Assembly: GCA_025458665.1 (NCBI GenBank)
Contig: JALOSG010000110.1
Span: 1-9,893 of the forward strand
DNA: 9,893 nucleotides
Origin: Serpentinimonas sp.
GTDB taxonomy: Bacteria > Pseudomonadota > Gammaproteobacteria > Burkholderiales > Burkholderiaceae_C
Direction: 5' to 3'
In this document: positions 6,184-9,893 of the stretch, piece after piece
Layout: every line of letters starts with the position of its first letter
How positions within the stretch are numbered: position 1 is the stretch's first letter
The notes under the pieces: model-generated
The model's database searches: none
The model's input: the letters and a program-made list of their open reading frames with translations, nothing else
What the model was told of the DNA's origin: nothing
Made by a program: the position numbers and the translations under genes

Positions 6184-8196
6184 TCAGGGCAGGTCGGTAT
6201 TGGGCGCCCGCGCGGTGGCCGGTCGCGGTCCCACCTCTCCCAGGCGGCTGCTCAGGCGCTGCGGCTGCCCGGTCAGAATGGCCGCATAGTTGGTGGTGTT
6301 GGCCAGCACCTTCTTCACATAGTCGCGGGTTTCCTGGAAGGGGATGTTCTCGATCCAGATGGCCGCTTCCAGCACCGGGCCGTTGCGCCAGTTGCGCGGG
6401 CGCCCCGGGCCGGCATTGTAGGCCGCTGCAGCCATGGGCAGCGAGCCCTCGAAGTCATCCAGCGCCAGCTTCAGATAGGCCGTGCCGATGGCGATGTTGG
6501 TGTCTCGCTCGTTGATCTGGTGCGGCTGGAAATTGGTCAAGCCTATGCGCCGCGCCGTCCACTGTGCCGTGGCTGGCATGACCTGCATGAGCCCCGAAGC
6601 GCCCACGTGAGAACGGGCGTTGATAAGAAAGCGGCTCTCCTGGCGGATGAGTCCGTAGACATAGGCCGGATCCAGCCCGATCTCGCGGGAGCGCTGCACC
6701 ACGGCGTCTTTGAAGGGCATGGGGAAGCGCTGTGCCATATCGACCACATCGCGAGTGCGCTTGCTGGTGTTGATACACAGGATCCAGGCCTCGCGGGCGC
6801 AGGCCAGTTCGGCTGCCGCCAACAGTTCCCGGTCTGGCAGGCCGCCCGGTGTGTGCAGGGCGACTTCGTAGGTCCATTCGCGGATGGCAGGTGTGGTCAG
6901 CCCGATCTCGAAAGCCGTCAAAGCGCGCTGCAGGCCGGCATTCTGTAAAACCAACTGGCGCTCGGCTTCGGTGGGGGCAGGAGGAGCCGCGGGCGGCTTC
7001 ACTGGCAGGCCCAGGGCCTCCAGTGCCAGTTGTTCGTAGAAGCCGCGGGTGTCGGCAATCTGCTCGAAGAGGGCCGTGGCAGGCTGGTTGCGCGCCTGCA
7101 GCGCCCGAGCGCGCCAGTACACCCACGTGGGGTCGTTCTGCTGCGCAGCAGGCATGGCGGCTACCGCCCTTTCCAACGCCGCCCACTGGCCCGCACGCAG
7201 CGCGGCACGGGCCTTCCACACCAGGTGGTCGGACTCCAGATGGCGGGTGTCGGTCCGCTCAAACGCCTCCATGGCAGTGTCGTTGAGGCGTTGCGCGCGG
7301 CGCTTGCCAATCACGCCCCACACGTAGCCCAGTTCCTCTTCCGTCAACTGGGCCTGCCAGCGTGTTTTGCTCACATGGGGAACCGCGGCCTCGGGGTCGG
7401 CGGTGGCCAGGCGCACCAGCGCCAGCGTCACGAACTCTTTGGTGCGTGGGCGAATGGCGGTGATCTTCTCGTCCAGGTACTGCGCAGGGGAACCATGGAG
7501 CCGCGACACGACGGCTTCCCATTCGGGGTTCAGCAGCCCCACCGCCTGCGCGGCGGCCCGTGGCCGGTTGTTCTCCATACCCAGCCGCGCCTTCACCCAG
7601 GCCACGTGCTCGGGCATGAGCCCGGCATCGATCATGGCTTTGGCGGCGGCGGTGCACCCGTCGTCGGCATCGCGCTGGGCCAGCCAGCGTTCGGCCACTT
7701 CGGCGGCCACATTGCGGCCGGTGCGGCGGTACTCCACCAGCAGCGCGTGGCACTGCACCTGCCGGTCGTCGTTCATGCGGAACAGCGGCAGCTCGGCACT
7801 GAAGGTGTCGTAATCACCGTTCTTGCCCAGCAGCAACAGCCAGTCGTTGCGCAGACGGTCCTCGTAGTAGTTGCCTGCGTTGCGCTGAAGGAAGCTGCGT
7901 ATCTCCTGGTGGCTGGCCGTATCCAGGCGGGTGGCCAGCTCCCAATATGCCGCCAGAGGCTCCAGCGGATGTCCTGCCACCCGGGGCAGCAGGCTGGTCA
8001 GTGTGCGGCTGTCCTTTTTGGCAAAGGCATCGCGCATCTCCAACAGAATGCGGTCTTGCGAGGAGGGCGCAGCGCTCAGCGTTGGCGTCGGCGCCGATTT
8101 GGCAGGGCTGCTTTGCGCCCACGCAACACCGGCCGCGCCCGGCAGGGACAAAGCCAAAACACCGTGCGCCAAAATAGTCAACAATCGACCAAACAT
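6184..8196 (-). CDS. slt: Soluble lytic murein transglycosylase (Slt70-like)
   Basis: A 670-residue exported enzyme that cleaves the MurNAc-GlcNAc bond of peptidoglycan to leave 1,6-anhydro-MurNAc ends. The N-terminus is a signal peptide with a basic start and hydrophobic core, with a likely cut after AWA at about residue 27; there is no lipobox cysteine, so a periplasmic soluble form is expected. Residues of about 50-450 form the alpha-helical superhelix domain. The catalytic domain has IRQESRF (517-523) with the catalytic acid Glu520, GLMQVMPATA (535-544), AAYNAGPGR (591-599) and IPFQETRDYVKKVL (618-631), the standard Slt family-1 set. The length is close to E. coli Slt70 (645). The ATG at 8196 was chosen over the one at 8202 because AGGGG stands 7 bases before the former and only 1 before the latter. 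The gene heads the minus-strand run and diverges from the cyclo-ligase gene. Confidence 0.94.
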   Translation of the reverse strand: MFGRLLTILAHGVLALSLPGAAGVAWAQSSPAKSAPTPTLSAAPSSQDRILLEMRDAFAKKDSRTLTSLLPRVAGHPLEPLAAYWELATRLDTASHQEIRSFLQRNAGNYYEDRLRNDWLLLLGKNGDYDTFSAELPLFRMNDDRQVQCHALLVEYRRTGRNVAAEVAERWLAQRDADDGCTAAAKAMIDAGLMPEHVAWVKARLGMENNRPRAAAQAVGLLNPEWEAVVSRLHGSPAQYLDEKITAIRPRTKEFVTLALVRLATADPEAAVPHVSKTRWQAQLTEEELGYVWGVIGKRRAQRLNDTAMEAFERTDTRHLESDHLVWKARAALRAGQWAALERAVAAMPAAQQNDPTWVYWRARALQARNQPATALFEQIADTRGFYEQLALEALGLPVKPPAAPPAPTEAERQLVLQNAGLQRALTAFEIGLTTPAIREWTYEVALHTPGGLPDRELLAAAELACAREAWILCINTSKRTRDVVDMAQRFPMPFKDAVVQRSREIGLDPAYVYGLIRQESRFLINARSHVGASGLMQVMPATAQWTARRIGLTNFQPHQINERDTNIAIGTAYLKLALDDFEGSLPMAAAAYNAGPGRPRNWRNGPVLEAAIWIENIPFQETRDYVKKVLANTTNYAAILTGQPQRLSSRLGEVGPRPATARAPNTDLP

Positions 8197-8203
8197 AGCC
8201 ATT

Positions 8204-8208
8204 CCCCT
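8204..8208 (-). promoter_or_regulatory. Ribosome binding site deciding the slt start
   Basis: AGGGG on the minus strand lies 7 bases before the ATG at 8196 and one base before the in-frame ATG at 8202. Only the former spacing is workable, so the shorter slt start is preferred. The whole gap between the slt and cyclo-ligase starts is 26 bases, so their promoters must reach into each other's coding sequence. Confidence 0.55.
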
Positions 8209-8222
8209 GTCAGGCTTCCATT

Positions 8223-8752
8223 ATGGACAACAAAAACGCCGATGCCCGCCCGCCACAGCCACCGTTACACAGCGCGCAGAAGGCGCAGTGGCGCAGGGAA
8301 CTGGTGGCCCAGCGCGAGTCTCTGCAGGACCGGCAAGAACGCAATGAGGCGCTGCAGCGCGTCATGCGCGTGTGGCTGGTGGGCCGCCCCGACGTGGTGA
8401 TTGGCGCGTACTGGCCCATCAAGGGGGAATTCGATCCGCTCCCGGCCTTGTTCCGCTGGCAGGAAGCGGGTATGGAGGCGGATGCCGCAGGCGCCCGGCA
8501 GCGCCGTCGCATCGGCTTGCCGGTAGTGAACAAGGTAGACAAAACATTGACCTTTCACACGTGGTACCCGGGTTGCCCCATGGAAGAAGACGCCTACGGC
8601 ATTCCCAAGCCCAAGGACACGGAAAGCCCTACACCGTGGGTTTGGGCTACACCACTGGTTTCCTTCCCGATTTGCTTCCAGAGACCCACGATGTGCCCCT
8701 GGACGCCATCCTGAACGACAACGGGGTGGTCTGGCCCATGGGCATGGACTGA
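8223..8752 (+). pseudogene. 5-formyltetrahydrofolate cyclo-ligase, internally deleted and frameshifted
   Basis: Intact enzymes use ATP to turn 5-formyl-THF into 5,10-methenyl-THF and are about 190-220 residues long. Here residues 1-134 read normally: QKAQWRRELVAQRESL (19-34) is the N-terminal motif, YWPIKGEFD (63-71) the substrate-site region, and FHTWYPGCPMEEDAYGIPKP (111-130) the conserved middle. After Thr133 (codon ending at 8621) the frame loses similarity and stops at 8714. The expected C-terminus appears in another frame from the AAG codon at 8624 to the TGA at 8750-8752: 42 residues including VGLGYTTGFLPDLLPE, HDVPLDAILNDNG and VVWPMG. The segment expected between them, with the G-rich LGYGGGxYDR-type motif that binds ATP/Mg, is absent: an estimated 40 codons, removed with a length that is 1 modulo 3. 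The product should be inactive. Because both flanks look undamaged, the event is recent or is an assembly or cloning artefact. Confidence 0.85.
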
Positions 8753-8778
8753 AAGCAGCCCTGGGGTAGAGTGCATCC

Positions 8779-9636
8779 ATGCCCCACCGCACTGCCACCC
8801 CAGCACTGGCCTGGTCTGAAGGCACCAGCCCGCTGGTGTTCGACTCGCCCCACAGCGGCACCAGCTACCCGCCCGGCTTTGCCTATGCTTGTCCGCTGGC
8901 TGCGCTGCGGCGCGTGGAAGACACCCACGTGGAGCGTCTGTACCGCTTCGTGCCCGAACTGGGTGCCAGCTGGCTGGAGGCACTGTTCCCGCGCAGCTAT
9001 ATCGATGTGAACCGCGCGCTCACCGACATGGACCCCACGCTGCTGGCCGAACCCTGGCCCGACCCGGTCGAGGAAAGTGGCAAAGTGCGCCTGGGCAAGG
9101 GCCTTATCTGGCGCACGCTGGACGACGGCACGCCCATTTACAGCAGGCCGATGACCGCAGAGGAGGCCCGCCAGCGCATAGACCAGTGCTGGCGCCCATA
9201 CCACGAGCGGCTGGAGCACCTGCTCAACGCCGCGTACCGGCGCCACGGCTGGGTGCTGCACATCAACTGCCATTCCATGCCGGCGGTGGCGGGGCCTTTC
9301 TCCACCGAATTTCCCGGGGAAACCCATGCAGATTTTGTGCTGGGCGACCGGGACCACAGCACGGCAGCGGCAGACATCACCGAGCGCATGGCCACCTGGT
9401 TGCGCCAGCAGGGCTACAGCGTCATGGTCAACCACCCCTACAAGGGCGTGGAACTGGTGCGCCGCTACAGCAATCCCGCGCAGGGCCGGCATTCCATACA
9501 GCTGGAAATCAACAAGCGGCTTTACATGGACGAAGACACGCTGGCCCTGAACGATGGATTCGCTCGCACGCAGGCCACGTTGCGGCAGTTGTTCGAAGCG
9601 CTGACTGCCGAAGGCGCGCCGGGTCAGTTGGCCTGA
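8779..9636 (+). CDS. N-formylglutamate amidohydrolase family protein
   Basis: A 285-residue cytosolic protein of the N-formylglutamate amidohydrolase family (PF05013), which hydrolyses N-formyl-L-glutamate to formate and glutamate, the last step of one histidine degradation route (HutG). Family motifs are SPHSG (23-27), DTH (48-50), YIDVNRA (74-80), INCHSMP (162-168) and QLEINKRLYMDE (241-252). The histidines and acidic residues in these are the likely metal ligands and catalytic residues. The length is normal for the family (about 260-290). No other hut gene is in the window, so the physiological substrate could be another N-formyl or N-acyl amino acid. It begins 26 bases after the cyclo-ligase remnant, probably on the same transcript. 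The ATG at 8779 has only a weak upstream GGGG (8763-8766). Its end overlaps the convergent transporter gene by 13 bases. Confidence 0.88.
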   Translation: MPHRTATPALAWSEGTSPLVFDSPHSGTSYPPGFAYACPLAALRRVEDTHVERLYRFVPELGASWLEALFPRSYIDVNRALTDMDPTLLAEPWPDPVEESGKVRLGKGLIWRTLDDGTPIYSRPMTAEEARQRIDQCWRPYHERLEHLLNAAYRRHGWVLHINCHSMPAVAGPFSTEFPGETHADFVLGDRDHSTAAADITERMATWLRQQGYSVMVNHPYKGVELVRRYSNPAQGRHSIQLEINKRLYMDEDTLALNDGFARTQATLRQLFEALTAEGAPGQLA

Positions 9637-9893
9637 GCTTTCTCTCGCCGCAGCAGAAACAGCCCGCTGGCCACAATCACCGCGGCGCCAGCCAGGGTGT
9701 AGCCGTCGGGCAGCACCGTCCAGATGAGCCAGTCCAGCGCAATGGCCCAGGCCAGCGCCGAGTACTCGAACGGCGCCACCGCAGAGGCCTGCCCGTGCCG
9801 GAACGCCTCGGTGATGGCCACCTGCCCGGCAAAGCCGGTGAGGGCCAGGCCCATCAGCCACCAGCCGTGTGCCGGGTCTATGGCCACCCACTG
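9624..9893 (-). CDS. EamA/DMT-superfamily transporter, C-terminal part (cut by window edge)
   Basis: The last 89 residues of a membrane protein whose N-terminal part lies beyond base 9893. About three hydrophobic helices are visible: one with GLALTGFAGQVAITEAF, one with ALAWAIALDWLIW and one with AGAAVIVASGLFLL. They are followed by a short basic cytosolic tail RREKAQAN. The helix ending in ITEAFRHGQAS and the following VAPFEYSALAWA match the second EamA repeat of drug/metabolite transporters (typical text: A...APl.Y...vwa). The family exports or imports small metabolites through the inner membrane, and the substrate cannot be told. The stop codon at 9624-9626 lies inside the end of the N-formylglutamate amidohydrolase gene on the other strand. 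An in-frame Met codon at 9887 is not a plausible start, because the homologous sequence continues through the window edge. Confidence 0.8.
   Translation of the reverse strand, partial: QWVAIDPAHGWWLMGLALTGFAGQVAITEAFRHGQASAVAPFEYSALAWAIALDWLIWTVLPDGYTLAGAAVIVASGLFLLRREKAQAN

Noticed and set aside
5482..6948. A 488-codon plus-strand frame opposite the NDUFA9-like gene and slt
   Set aside because: It spans two real minus-strand genes and their gap, and its composition is that of a GC-rich shadow frame.
7030..8400. A 456-codon plus-strand open frame opposite slt and running into the cyclo-ligase gene
   Set aside because: Antisense to a clear slt gene, with low-complexity Gly/Arg/His/Gln composition and no domain.
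8223..8714. Reading the 163-codon frame as a complete, shorter cyclo-ligase with a new C-terminus
   Set aside because: The last 29 residues have no family similarity, while the true C-terminus is preserved in another frame just downstream, so a deletion with frameshift explains the data better.

Overview
The window is GC-rich (by eye well above 60% GC) and almost completely coding. It looks like chromosomal core-genome sequence of a betaproteobacterium, most likely a Comamonadaceae member (Acidovorax/Comamonas-like). This placement rests on protein character, strong GC3 bias and the gene set, and was not tested by a search. No rRNA, tRNA, CRISPR array, insertion sequence, phage gene or long repeat was seen, and no gap between genes exceeds about 110 bases.

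Left block (1-1381, minus strand): a PTR1/FolM-type pteridine reductase, folB (dihydroneopterin aldolase) and the start of ttcA (tRNA 2-thiocytidine synthase, cut by the window edge) form a tight cluster, and folB overlaps ttcA by 7 bases. A MidA/NDUFAF7-family methyltransferase gene (about 1493-2674, plus strand) diverges from it and converges on cca.

Middle block (2691-8196, minus strand): in transcription order these are a soluble lytic transglycosylase (slt), an NDUFA9-like atypical SDR, a CsoR/FrmR-family regulator with unusual sensor residues, a glutathione S-transferase-like protein and cca (tRNA nucleotidyltransferase with HD domain). The gaps are 61, 36, 25 and 2 bases, so co-transcription of at least the last four is plausible.

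Right block (8223-9893): a 5-formyltetrahydrofolate cyclo-ligase gene starts 26 bases from the slt start and runs the other way. It is broken: both ends are well conserved, but a central segment of about 40 codons with the family's glycine-rich catalytic motif is missing and the two halves are in different frames. An N-formylglutamate amidohydrolase gene follows on the same strand and overlaps, tail to tail, the end of a partial EamA/DMT-type transporter gene.

The main theme is folate and one-carbon metabolism (pteridine reductase, FolB, cyclo-ligase remnant, formylglutamate hydrolase), with tRNA maturation (TtcA, Cca), cell-wall turnover (Slt) and two relatives of mitochondrial complex I-associated proteins. 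I found no convincing new multi-gene system. The observations most worth checking are the cyclo-ligase deletion and the altered metal-site residues of the CsoR-like regulator.
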